A DNA stretch of 7,058 nt from Ferruginibacter sp. (lineage in GTDB: Bacteria; Bacteroidota; Bacteroidia; Chitinophagales; Chitinophagaceae): NCBI GenBank assembly GCA_025352435.1, contig JANXTN010000110.1, positions 1-7,058 on the forward strand, written 5' to 3'. Position numbers and translations under genes: made by a program. Positions within the stretch are counted from its first letter, which is position 1. The number at the start of each line of letters is the position of its first letter. The notes beneath the pieces were generated by a model that saw only the letters and a list, made by a program, of their open reading frames with translations, did not search any database and was not told the origin of the DNA. Positions 1 through 6,266 of the stretch are shown here, piece after piece.

Positions 1-365
1 AAAATAATTATGATCAGCAATTAGGACGACGCTTTAATGAAGGTGTAGAATTATCAGGGGGGCAATGGCAAAAAATTGCATTGGCAAGGGCATACATGAG
101 AGTTGCGCAATTAATGATTTTAGATGAGCCTACAGCCGCACTTGATGCAAGGGCGGAGTATGAAGTTTTTCAACGATTTGTGGAGTTAACTAAAGGAAGA
201 ACATCAGTTCTCATTTCACATAGGTTTTCAACAGTCCGCATGGCTGACCGCATTTTGGTGTTGGATAAAGGAGAACTTTTAGAAATGGGAAGTCACGAAG
301 AATTATTACAAAAAAATGGGAAGTATGCAGAATTGTTTCAATTGCAGGCAAAAGGTTATCAGTAA
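1..365 (+). CDS. ABC transporter ATP-binding subunit, C-terminal part (5' end outside window)
   Basis: The reading frame is open from base 3, so this is the 3' end of a longer gene and not a new start near base 81. Visible ABC ATPase landmarks, in the right order: the signature LSGGQ (51-65), Walker B with the catalytic Glu and D-loop (LMILDEPTAALD, from 111), and the His switch in LISHR (His codon at 219-221). The tail (MADRILVLDKGELLEMGSHEELL) is typical of the ATPase half of exporter-type ABC proteins, often fused to a membrane domain. Walker A and any membrane domain lie upstream of the window, so fused exporter versus separate ATPase cannot be decided, and the substrate is unknown. A 129-bp gap without a clear hairpin terminator follows. 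Confidence 0.93.
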   Translation, partial: NNYDQQLGRRFNEGVELSGGQWQKIALARAYMRVAQLMILDEPTAALDARAEYEVFQRFVELTKGRTSVLISHRFSTVRMADRILVLDKGELLEMGSHEELLQKNGKYAELFQLQAKGYQ

Positions 366-494
366 ATGCTTGTATGATTTTTGTAGTTACATTTCATGAG
401 ACGATATCAAATTTTATAAAATCTGACAAAATTAAATGTTTGGAAAACCACCGTTTTTAATTTTTAGTTTTTAATTCATAATAAAATACATTCT

Positions 495-1433
495 ATGGAG
501 GAAAAAAGTCATCGCCACGACAAACATGCAGGGCATAACCACGCTCATGTTCCCGTTATTACCAATTTAAACAGGGCTTTCATTATCGGCATTGCACTCA
601 ACTTTGCGTATGTTGTAATTCAAATTATTATAGGTTTAAGAATACATTCCCTTGCCCTGCTCTCAGATGCAGGGCATAATTTTTTAGATGTTGCAGGTTT
701 GGCTCTTGCAATGGTTGCGTTTAAATTATCTAAATCTAAATCAACCGAAAAATATACTTACGGTCGTAAAAAAGCGTCTATATTAATTTCTTTACTCAAT
801 GCAGTTATTTTATTGATCTCCATCGGTGCAATAGGGTATGAAGCAATCTTCAGGTTTAGAGATCCCCATCCTATCCCGGGAATTACTATTGCTATTATTG
901 CAGCAATCGGCATTGTTGTAAACGGTGTCTCTGCCTTCATGTTTTTTAAGGATAAGGATAAAGATATTAATGTAAAAGCTGCTTTTTTACATCTCGCATC
1001 AGATGCATTGGTATCATTAGGATTGGTGGCCGGCGGGATAATTATTTATTATACCGGGTGGTATTGGATAGATCCTGCATTAAGCCTTATTATTTGTATA
1101 GTAATTATTATAAGTACATGGAGCTTATTAAAAGACAGTTTACGACTTTCATTGGATGGTGTGCCTGATAATATAGATTTTAAAAAAGTAAAAGAAGAAG
1201 TAATGAAAACAGAAGGTGTAAAAGACTTTCATCACTTACACATTTGGGCAATCAGTACAATAGAAAATGCATTAACAGGACATTTGGTGGTGGCTAATGA
1301 TTTGGGATTCGATAAAATAACAGCTTTAAAACGAAAGGTTAAACATAGTTTGGAGCATTTCAATATTCATCATGCAACCTTAGAAACTGAATTTGAAATA
1401 TGTAATGATGAAGTCTGTAATACTGAAGAATAA
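495..1433 (+). CDS. CDF family cation efflux transporter, CzcD/ZitB-like, zinc-type
   Basis: This inner-membrane cation diffusion facilitator (312 aa, normal for the family) exports divalent metal from the cytoplasm, normally in exchange for protons. Six His lie in the first 18 residues (H6, H8, H11, H14, H16, H18), a typical CDF metal-binding tail. The transport site is visible as two HxxxD motifs, H61/D65 in TM2 (SDAGHNFLD) and H166/D170 in TM5 (HLASD). This His-Asp/His-Asp set is the arrangement known for Zn(II)/Cd(II) members. YTYGRKKA (87-94) is the conserved TM2-TM3 loop. The cytoplasmic domain begins near residue 213 and carries FHHLHIW (245-251) and the IHH...E region (291-297). The tail adds C303 and C308, possibly extra metal ligands. 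The MFS gene follows within a few bases, so the two are probably co-transcribed. Zinc specificity is inferred from the motif. Confidence 0.95.
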   Translation: MEEKSHRHDKHAGHNHAHVPVITNLNRAFIIGIALNFAYVVIQIIIGLRIHSLALLSDAGHNFLDVAGLALAMVAFKLSKSKSTEKYTYGRKKASILISLLNAVILLISIGAIGYEAIFRFRDPHPIPGITIAIIAAIGIVVNGVSAFMFFKDKDKDINVKAAFLHLASDALVSLGLVAGGIIIYYTGWYWIDPALSLIICIVIIISTWSLLKDSLRLSLDGVPDNIDFKKVKEEVMKTEGVKDFHHLHIWAISTIENALTGHLVVANDLGFDKITALKRKVKHSLEHFNIHHATLETEFEICNDEVCNTEE

Positions 1434-1438
1434 AATTG

Positions 1439-2689
1439 ATGTTTTTTTGGGTTTTCCATAAAATAATAAACAAGTTTTCAATGAATAATCCTTTTAGTCC
1501 TTTAAAAGAAAAAATTTTTCTAAAATTATACTTCTCTCAAACTGTCAGTTTGTTAGGAGATGCTTTTACATGGCTTGGTATTGCATTACTTGCCTTCCAA
1601 TTTGGGGGCGATCATTCAGCAGTTATATTAGCTACGGCTTTGACATTGCGGGTAACCGCATTCATTCTTTTTGGTCCTTACGCAGGAGTGCTCGCTGACA
1701 GAATTGACAGAAAAAAAATAATGTACATTACTCATTTTGTAAGAATGGGCATTGTCTCATGTTTACCTTTTGTAACAGAAGCATGGCAGATTTATGTGCT
1801 GATATTTTTTTTAAATATTTTCAATGCGTTTTTTACTCCGGCGTACAAAGCGGCCATCCCACAATCCATCAAAGATGAAAAAAATTATAGTTCAGGTATT
1901 GCACTTTCCAATGCTACCAATCAATTGCTAAGTGTATTAGGTCCAGGCTTGGCAGGTGCAGCAGCTGCTTGGTTGGGTATCAGGCAAATATTTTTTGTAG
2001 ATGCAGCTACGTTCATCATTGCAGCTGTTTTTATTTTAAGTCTGCCTTCTTTAATCATTGAAAAGGGTGTAAAGAGCAACGCTGCGCAATCAAAAGTTTG
2101 GGTTGATATTATTAAAGGCACAAAATTATTATTTACTGATAAAGCCATTCGTTTCTCCTTGCTAATGGAATTGGTTGCTGCAATTGCAGGAGCGCAAATA
2201 TTGGTTAACACTGTAGGTTATATTAAAGGGCAATTACAATTGACAGATAAACACTATGGCTATGTTATGGCAGCTTTTGGTATAGGTGCAGTTATAGCAG
2301 CTTTTGCATCAGGTAATTTTGATAAATCTAAAAACAGAGTAGCTTCTTTAATGATTGGTGGTGGGTTGGTATGTGTTGCCATCGCTTTTGGTAATTATCT
2401 AACTTATATTCCACTTCTAATTTTATGGTTAATTGCAGGCTTTGGTCAAACACTTGCAGAAATGCCTTCACAAATATTAATTGCAGAAAATATACCTAAG
2501 GAAGAACATGGCAAGGTGTACGGGGCTCATTTTGCATGGTCGCATTTGTGGTGGGCTTTTGCGTATCCTATTGCAGGGTTCACAGGAACACATTTTAAAA
2601 GTAAAGAGTTTCTTATTGGCGCAGCTTTATCAATGGCATTTTTTATTTTCATTTCATTCCTTTATTATCCACGAACGGAAAAGCAATAA
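1439..2689 (+). CDS. MFS transporter, MFS_3/EntS-like
   Basis: A membrane carrier of about 416 aa, typical length for a 12-TM major facilitator. The region after TM2 contains motif A in the form GPYAGVLADRIDRKK, and TM1 begins at about LYFSQTVSLLGDAFTWLG. This resembles the MFS_3 group, which includes the siderophore exporter EntS and many drug exporters. The substrate cannot be told from sequence. The first ATG is at 1439, five bases after the CDF stop. An in-frame ATG at 1481 (protein starting MNNPFSPLKEK) gives a 402-aa product and may be the real start, since the 14 preceding residues are not recognisably conserved and neither start has a Shine-Dalgarno sequence. Tight spacing with the CDF gene suggests an operon. 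The gene converges on the DUF6122 gene with a 13-bp gap. Confidence 0.88.
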   Translation: MFFWVFHKIINKFSMNNPFSPLKEKIFLKLYFSQTVSLLGDAFTWLGIALLAFQFGGDHSAVILATALTLRVTAFILFGPYAGVLADRIDRKKIMYITHFVRMGIVSCLPFVTEAWQIYVLIFFLNIFNAFFTPAYKAAIPQSIKDEKNYSSGIALSNATNQLLSVLGPGLAGAAAAWLGIRQIFFVDAATFIIAAVFILSLPSLIIEKGVKSNAAQSKVWVDIIKGTKLLFTDKAIRFSLLMELVAAIAGAQILVNTVGYIKGQLQLTDKHYGYVMAAFGIGAVIAAFASGNFDKSKNRVASLMIGGGLVCVAIAFGNYLTYIPLLILWLIAGFGQTLAEMPSQILIAENIPKEEHGKVYGAHFAWSHLWWAFAYPIAGFTGTHFKSKEFLIGAALSMAFFIFISFLYYPRTEKQ

Positions 2690-2702
2690 TAGAAATTTCA
2701 TT

Positions 2703-3023
2703 TTAAAAACAGTTCTCTCTAATAAATACGCAATCAATTGCGTCTGTTGCCATGTGCATTAATAAACCCAAGCCAATAATTCTTGTTTTAGGGTATAAAA
2801 ACATTGCAAAATATGCAATGATAGCAATGTAGCTGTGTAGCGGATGAAACCCAATGCTGCAGCGGCACGCATCAAATAATGGCGTTGCGAATAAATGGTC
2901 CAGATCTACCAGCATAGTAAACAGTAATATAAAATAACTTTTAATAAGCATCTTTCTATAAAATAAGAAAGCCACTAAAAACGGAAATATAAGATGCAAA
3001 AAATAATGGGTAAACTGCTGCAT
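2703..3023 (-). CDS. DUF6122 family small integral membrane protein
   Basis: A 106-aa protein with about three to four membrane helices, matching my memory of DUF6122, a small family in Bacteroidota and other Gram-negatives. Conserved polar residues lie in otherwise hydrophobic segments: H6 and H10, the DLDH motif (40, 42, 43), D51 with CRC (53-55), FHPLHSY (59-65) and HMATDAID (90-97). This spread of His and Asp resembles the YdjM/DUF457 membrane-bound metal-dependent hydrolase group, so a metal-dependent membrane enzyme is conceivable, but no function is established. The start is the ATG at 3023-3021. It runs opposite to the MFS gene and is separated from the next minus-strand gene by a terminator, so it is probably transcribed alone. 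Confidence 0.82.
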   Translation of the reverse strand: MQQFTHYFLHLIFPFLVAFLFYRKMLIKSYFILLFTMLVDLDHLFATPLFDACRCSIGFHPLHSYIAIIAYFAMFLYPKTRIIGLGLLMHMATDAIDCVFIRENCF

Positions 3024-3122
3024 GTTGGATTGAAAATTTTTTTAACTCTGTCGCTGTAATAAGATCCAATTTCTCACAAAGAAAACTAGAAACACAAATA
3101 ACTTATTTTAATAATTTACAAT

Positions 3123-3154
3123 AAAAAAAAGCTGCATCATTTGCAGCTTTTTTT
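3123..3154 (-). terminator. Rho-independent terminator of the Met-rich protein gene
   Basis: GCTGCA (3131-3136), a 5-base loop (3137-3141) and TGCAGC (3142-3147) form a 6-bp GC-containing stem. It is extended by flanking A and T runs (eight A before, seven T after), for up to 13 paired bases. Read on the minus strand it is a stem followed by eight T, 19 bases past the stop of the gene at 3173-3499. The symmetry would also let it work on plus-strand transcripts, but none is expected here. Confidence 0.85.
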
Positions 3155-3172
3155 AGTTAATAGATAAACAAA

Positions 3173-3499
3173 TTACATTTTCATTTTATCCATTTTATCC
3201 TTCATCATCATTTTTCCATCCATATAACACTTATCTCCGTTTTTCATCATCATGGTTTTCCCGTTTTTCATTTTACAGGTTCCGTCTTTCATACAAACAG
3301 TACCATTTTTCATGGTCATGTCATTTTCCATCTCCATCATTTTACCGTTTTTCATCATCATCATGGTACCGTCTTTCATCATTATGCAGTCTTTAGCAGA
3401 ACTCTTCATGTGATGCATGGCATGGTGTTTTGTTTTGGTTTGAGCATTAACAGTCGTGTTTACTGCAAAGAGCGCAATTAAAATAATTACATATTTCAT
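3173..3499 (-). CDS. Secreted Met-rich repeat protein, DUF6799-like
   Basis: A 108-aa protein with a signal peptide (hydrophobic core at residues 3-13, likely cleavage after VNA at 19). The mature part is extremely Met- and Lys-rich: 26 Met of 108 residues overall, four Cys (38, 69, 75, 91), and HHAMHHM at 25-31. A short unit M-K-[ND]-G-x recurs at 41, 49, 63, 70, 77 and 85, with a degenerate MDGK at 93, spaced 7-8 residues apart except one double step. This matches the repeat pattern I know as DUF6799. Met-rich and His-rich stretches in exported proteins commonly bind Cu(I)/Ag(I), so periplasmic copper binding or buffering is the inferred role. It is divergent from the large plus-strand gene run and followed by its own terminator, so it is probably a single-gene transcript. 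Confidence 0.85.
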   Translation of the reverse strand: MKYVIILIALFAVNTTVNAQTKTKHHAMHHMKSSAKDCIMMKDGTMMMMKNGKMMEMENDMTMKNGTVCMKDGTCKMKNGKTMMMKNGDKCYMDGKMMMKDKMDKMKM

Positions 3500-3754
3500 A
3501 ATAACAAGTTTGTGGCATTTTGCTGCCGGGTTATAAAATCTTATTTGTAATTCTACAACAATATATCCAAAGAATCAAACCCAAGAAAAGTTATGTGCCT
3601 TTTTTAGAAATGCTTTTTAATTTCAAAATCAATACAGCTACTAAAATTAAAGATGCATTAAAAATTTGCAATGATTTCAGGTATGTTTTTTGCAATATTT
3701 ATTAAAATCGTAAATCCGTCCGTGTATTTAATATGTATCTTTACACAGCGTTAA
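3500..3754. promoter_or_regulatory. Divergent intergenic region between two metal-binding protein genes
   Basis: These 255 bp separate the starts of the Met-rich gene (minus) and the His-rich gene (plus), so both promoters must lie here unless transcripts enter from farther away. The region is A+T-rich with no convincing coding frame. The octamer TTTGCAAT occurs at 3665-3672 and again at 3689-3696, 24 bases apart. I see no long palindromic operator. The only promoter element I can suggest is at 3736-3743. Joint metal control of both sides is an inference from gene content. Confidence 0.5.
3736..3743 (+). promoter_or_regulatory. Possible Bacteroidota -7 element upstream of the His-rich gene
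   Basis: TATCTTTA matches seven of the eight-position Bacteroidota -7 consensus TAnnTTTG, differing only in the final base. It lies 11 bases before the ATG at 3755, so the transcript would have a very short leader, which is common in this phylum. No clear TTG-type -33 element is seen about 20 bases upstream, so the call is tentative. Confidence 0.4.
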
Positions 3755-4228
3755 ATGATAAAAACAACAGCTATACAATTAAAAGCAGCATTCCTTCTAT
3801 GCATATTCAGCTTGAATATGTTTGTGGGTTTTGCCTGTGCTATTGGTGTTGATATGGGTTTCAATTCTTCTCATCATCATGATGAAGAGGCAATGGAGTC
3901 TATTGTTCATACACACAAGGACGGTCAAAAGCATATCCATCAGGAGGAACCAAAGCACCATGGGGAAGCTGATAACGACCACCATAAAAAGAATGGTAAA
4001 GACGATTGCTGCAACGATAAAGTTCTGAATATTTCACAAGCGGATAAAGCTGTTCCGCAATCTCTGAAATTGTCAAGCCCTGTAATTTTCGTAGCATTTA
4101 TTCCAACTTATTCAGAGATTAATTTTTCTTACCATTCACAGGGAAATTCTTCAACAAGATATTTTGTAAGAGGGCATCACCCCCCTATTTCCGATATACG
4201 CCTCGCTATCCGATCTTTTCAAATATGA
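3755..4228 (+). CDS. His-rich exported protein, HYC_CC_PP-like
   Basis: A 157-aa protein with an N-terminal hydrophobic signal segment (about residues 10-30). Eleven His lie between residues 40 and 77 (H40-H42, H52, H54, H60, H62, H68, H69, H76, H77), interspersed with Asp/Glu. A Cys pair follows in DDCCND (C85, C86), and the C-terminus has RGHHPPISDIRLAIRSFQI (PP at 143-144). The CC pair and PP near the end recall the small Bacteroidota HYC_CC_PP family found beside metal-efflux and TonB receptor genes, but the namesake HYC tripeptide is absent, so membership is tentative. The composition suggests envelope binding of Zn(II), Cu(II) or Ni(II). It is the first gene of the plus-strand run, 70 bp ahead of the first DUF3347 gene and followed by a hairpin. 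Confidence 0.8.
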   Translation: MIKTTAIQLKAAFLLCIFSLNMFVGFACAIGVDMGFNSSHHHDEEAMESIVHTHKDGQKHIHQEEPKHHGEADNDHHKKNGKDDCCNDKVLNISQADKAVPQSLKLSSPVIFVAFIPTYSEINFSYHSQGNSSTRYFVRGHHPPISDIRLAIRSFQI

Positions 4229-4246
4229 TTTAATGTATGGAATTAT

Positions 4247-4265
4247 GCATAGGGAAAACCTATGC
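4247..4265 (+). terminator. Hairpin after the His-rich gene, possible terminator or attenuator
   Basis: GCATAGG (4247-4253) and CCTATGC (4259-4265) form a perfect 7-bp stem around the loop GAAAA, 18 bases after the stop at 4228. The downstream bases (TGTTAAATTATT) are A+T-rich but lack a clean T run, so termination may be partial. If it works, the His-rich gene would be transcribed more than the seven genes after it. I see no obvious promoter between it and the ATG at 4299. Confidence 0.45.
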
Positions 4266-4298
4266 TGTTAAATTATTCTCGTACATAAACATCATATA

Positions 4299-4772
4299 AT
4301 GAAAAAGATTCTTACGGTTTTAGCAGTATCTGCTCTAGCCTTCATGCAACAAGGTTTTGCACAGGAAAGTAAAAAAGTGCAATCCTCTCTTTTACTCAGC
4401 AAGTATTATTATCTGAAGGATGCACTGGTAAAAAGCGATCTGAAAACGACCGCTGCAAGCGCTGAAGATCTAGTAGCGCTCATATCAGCAACCGACAATG
4501 CAACGATTACTGAAGAAGCCCATATATTATTACTGAAAGAAGCTCAGGCTATATCTGTTGGCAAAAGCTTAAAAGAACAAAGATTGCATTTTGCTTCTTT
4601 GTCATCGAATTTTATTGAACTGGCTAAAAAAGTAAAACTCTCCTCCGATCCTGTCTATCAGGAATATTGTCCGATGCAAAAGGCATCATGGCTCAGCAAC
4701 AATAAGGCAATTAAAAATCCTTACTACGGGAGCGCTATGCTCACTTGCGGCAGTTTAAAAGCAACTTTATAA
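4299..4772 (+). CDS. Secreted DUF3347 domain protein (first of two)
   Basis: A 157-aa protein with a signal peptide (MKKILTVLAVSALAF..., likely cleavage after GFA at 21), followed by one DUF3347 domain over the rest. Family landmarks: the helical start LLLSKYYYLKDALVKSD (31-47), QRLHFASLS (94-102), YCPM (123-126), WLSNNKAIKNPYYG (131-144) and TCG (149-151). DUF3347 also occurs fused to CusB-type periplasmic adaptor proteins of copper/silver efflux pumps. C124, M126, C150 and H97, all matched in the second copy, are plausible metal ligands. It lies 64 bp before its lipoprotein paralog. Compared with that copy, CPM is followed by a three-residue-shorter linker before the WLS motif. A copper-related envelope role is inferred; the biochemistry is not established as far as I know. 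Confidence 0.88.
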   Translation: MKKILTVLAVSALAFMQQGFAQESKKVQSSLLLSKYYYLKDALVKSDLKTTAASAEDLVALISATDNATITEEAHILLLKEAQAISVGKSLKEQRLHFASLSSNFIELAKKVKLSSDPVYQEYCPMQKASWLSNNKAIKNPYYGSAMLTCGSLKATL

Positions 4773-4836
4773 TTTAATCACAACACTGTTGTTTCTAAAA
4801 CAGAAATATGCAGTTTCACATTTAAAACAAATAAAA

Positions 4837-5439
4837 ATGAAAAGTTTAATTTTTGGCTTCGCTTTAGCAGCCACGGTATTAGCAGCATGCAATGGAAATG
4901 ATGCTTCAAAGGAAACTATAAAAAAGGATTCAAATACTCCAGGGTTAGCCACAGATCAGGGGAAAGTTCCTGAGACTGCGCAAATTAATTCCCCGAATAC
5001 CGCAGTATCCATGAAGGAAATGGTAGACCAATATTTACAAATGAAAAATGCGTTGGCAAATGATAATGGAAAAGATGCCGCTACAGCAGGCAATGCTTTT
5101 GTAGCCTCAATGGGTAAAATGGAAAAAACTTCTATGACCCCGGAGAAAGTAAAAATTTGGAATGACCTGTCTGACGATGCTAAAGAAATGGCCGGACACA
5201 TCGGCATGAACGGCGCTAAGCTTGATCATCAACGGGAACATTTTGATATGCTGAGCAAGGATATGTATGATATGGTAAAAGCCTTTGGTGGCGGACAGGT
5301 TTTGTACAAAGATTTTTGCCCGATGTACAATAATAACAAAGGAGCAATATGGCTTAGCGAAACAAAGGAAATTAAAAATCCATACATGGGTAAAAAACAG
5401 CCTACATGCGGTGCAGTAAAAGAAGAAATAAAAATGTAG
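4837..5439 (+). CDS. DUF3347 domain lipoprotein (second of two)
   Basis: A 200-aa lipoprotein. The start is the ATG at 4837, because the next residues form a proper lipoprotein signal ending in the lipobox LAAC with Cys at 18; the upstream in-frame TTG at 4789 would add 16 non-signal residues. A linker of about 40 polar residues precedes the DUF3347 domain (about 57-195): MVDQYLQMKNALAND (62-76), HQREHFDMLS (131-140), FCPMYNNNKGAIWLSE (160-175), IKNPYMG (179-185) and TCG (190-192). C161, M163, C191 and H135 correspond to residues of the upstream copy. The first protein is soluble and this one lipid-anchored, so the pair may hand metal between periplasm and membrane; that is speculation. The heme-binding gene follows after 3 bases, so translational coupling is likely. 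Confidence 0.9.
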   Translation: MKSLIFGFALAATVLAACNGNDASKETIKKDSNTPGLATDQGKVPETAQINSPNTAVSMKEMVDQYLQMKNALANDNGKDAATAGNAFVASMGKMEKTSMTPEKVKIWNDLSDDAKEMAGHIGMNGAKLDHQREHFDMLSKDMYDMVKAFGGGQVLYKDFCPMYNNNKGAIWLSETKEIKNPYMGKKQPTCGAVKEEIKM

Positions 5440-5442
5440 CAT

Positions 5443-5907
5443 ATGAAAATCCTGAAAATTATCCTGTTGGTTCTTTTCATATTTTTTATCGGCATACAAT
5501 TCATACGCCCTGTCCGCAATATAAGCGGGCAGGTATTGTCTACCGATATTACAAAAACGGTACCTGTACCCGATAAGGTTGGTGACATATTTAAGAATTC
5601 CTGTAATGATTGCCACAGCAACAATACCCGTTATCCTTGGTATGTAAACATAGAACCTGCCGGATGGATGCTGGCAAACCACATTAAAGAAGGAAAGGGC
5701 AATCTTAACCTGAGTGAATTTGGAAACTATTCCAAAAGAAAACAGGCAAATAAATTAAGGGCAATTGCCAAAAGTATTAATGATGGCTCAATGCCAATAT
5801 CATCTTATACACTTATGCATACGGATGCAAAGCTAAGTACAGAAGATAAAAAATTAATAACAGACTGGGTAACTGCTGTAAAAGACAGCATGGATACTAA
5901 AAATTAA
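5443..5907 (+). CDS. Membrane-anchored heme-binding domain protein (Haem_bd, CxxCH)
   Basis: A 154-aa protein with an N-terminal membrane anchor (about residues 4-21, no convincing cleavage site), facing the periplasm. It contains one c-type heme attachment motif, CNDCH (C54, C57, H58), followed by SNNTRYPWY. This Cys-x-x-Cys-His with a nearby RYPWY is characteristic of the Haem_bd family. GWMLANHIKEG (74-84) and DGSMPISSYTLMHTDAKLS (114-132) are also family features; H80, M117 or H126 could supply the second axial ligand. Covalent heme attachment would need the cytochrome c maturation system, not seen here. It starts 3 bases after the DUF3347 lipoprotein stop, implying one transcript and a linked function, perhaps redox handling of the metal bound by DUF3347. 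That link is an inference. Confidence 0.9.
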   Translation: MKILKIILLVLFIFFIGIQFIRPVRNISGQVLSTDITKTVPVPDKVGDIFKNSCNDCHSNNTRYPWYVNIEPAGWMLANHIKEGKGNLNLSEFGNYSKRKQANKLRAIAKSINDGSMPISSYTLMHTDAKLSTEDKKLITDWVTAVKDSMDTKN

Positions 5908-5914
5908 AAAGATT

Positions 5915-5989
5915 ATGGATGAGCTGAAAAAAATATTGATACAAATATGTAAAGCCATTTTTATCCATAAAAAACAATGTTGTAAATAG
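5915..5989 (+). CDS. Possible 24-residue Cys-rich small protein
   Basis: An ATG 7 bases after the heme-binding gene stop opens a 24-codon frame ending at TAG 5987-5989, just before the HMA gene at 6004. The peptide begins MDELKKILIQICK and ends HKKQCCK: an acidic start, an amphipathic hydrophobic middle and a basic C-terminus with three Cys (12, 22, 23) and a His. It fills most of the otherwise empty 96-bp gap. The size is below usual gene-calling limits, and chance cannot be excluded in A+T-rich DNA. A metal-binding micropeptide or a regulatory leader for the HMA gene are both possible. I do not recognise a family. Confidence 0.4.
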   Translation: MDELKKILIQICKAIFIHKKQCCK

Positions 5990-6003
5990 TTAAAACATAA
6001 AAA

Positions 6004-6216
6004 ATGCAAAAGAAATATGAAATAAAGGGCATGAGTTGTGGTGGTTGTGTAAATAATGTAAAACGCATTCTGCAAGAATATCCCGGAGTTAAAAATGCGG
6101 ATGTACACCTGAAACCTCCGGGCGCTTTGCTCACGATGGATAAAGAAGTAATCGAAACGGAATTGCAGGCTCATCTTGCAAAAGGAGGACATTATACCAT
6201 CAAAGAAACAGTGTAG
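6004..6216 (+). CDS. HMA-domain metallochaperone, CopZ-like
   Basis: A 70-aa single-domain protein without signal peptide, so cytoplasmic, the usual length for a copper chaperone. The metal site is GMSCGGC (residues 9-15, ligands C12 and C15) in the usual loop after the first strand (KKYEIKG). The rest fits the beta-alpha-beta-beta-alpha-beta HMA fold: helix VNNVKRILQEYPGV, strand ADVHL, strand ALLTM, helix EVIETELQAHLAKGG, final strand HYTIKET. CxxC HMA chaperones generally deliver Cu(I) to P-type ATPases, but no such pump is in the window; a nearby copA outside it is a reasonable expectation. It shares the operon direction with the flanking genes. Zn or Hg binding is the less likely alternative. 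Confidence 0.92.
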   Translation: MQKKYEIKGMSCGGCVNNVKRILQEYPGVKNADVHLKPPGALLTMDKEVIETELQAHLAKGGHYTIKETV

Positions 6217-6266
6217 AAAAATACTTTTTAAAAGCCTGAATAACTAAAAACCGTAAAACTTAAAAC

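Noticed and set aside
411..422. Perfect 12-bp palindrome ATTTTATAAAAT upstream of the CDF gene
   Set aside because: It is made only of A and T in a very A+T-rich spacer. Chance is likely, and it has no G/C core expected of an operator or terminator.
2481..2762. 93-codon plus-strand frame overlapping the MFS gene end
   Set aside because: It is a shadow frame of the MFS gene and of the opposite-strand DUF6122 gene, with no family features.
3520..3705. 61-codon plus-strand frame in the divergent intergenic region
   Set aside because: It starts with TTG, has no recognisable domain, has the base composition of the A+T-rich spacer, and would occupy the space needed for both promoters.
4781..4791. 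Small palindrome CAACACTGTTG between the two DUF3347 genes
   Set aside because: The 5-bp arms around one base are too short to form a useful hairpin. It could be half of an operator, but there is no second copy nearby.
4789..4836. Upstream TTG extension of the DUF3347 lipoprotein
   Set aside because: The extension would put 16 polar residues ahead of a complete lipoprotein signal peptide, so ATG 4837 is the start.
5107..5682. 191-codon minus-strand frame opposite the DUF3347 lipoprotein and heme-binding genes
   Set aside because: It lies antisense to two clearly recognised genes, and its Phe/Tyr/His-rich translation is what antisense of Lys/Asn/Met-rich coding DNA gives.
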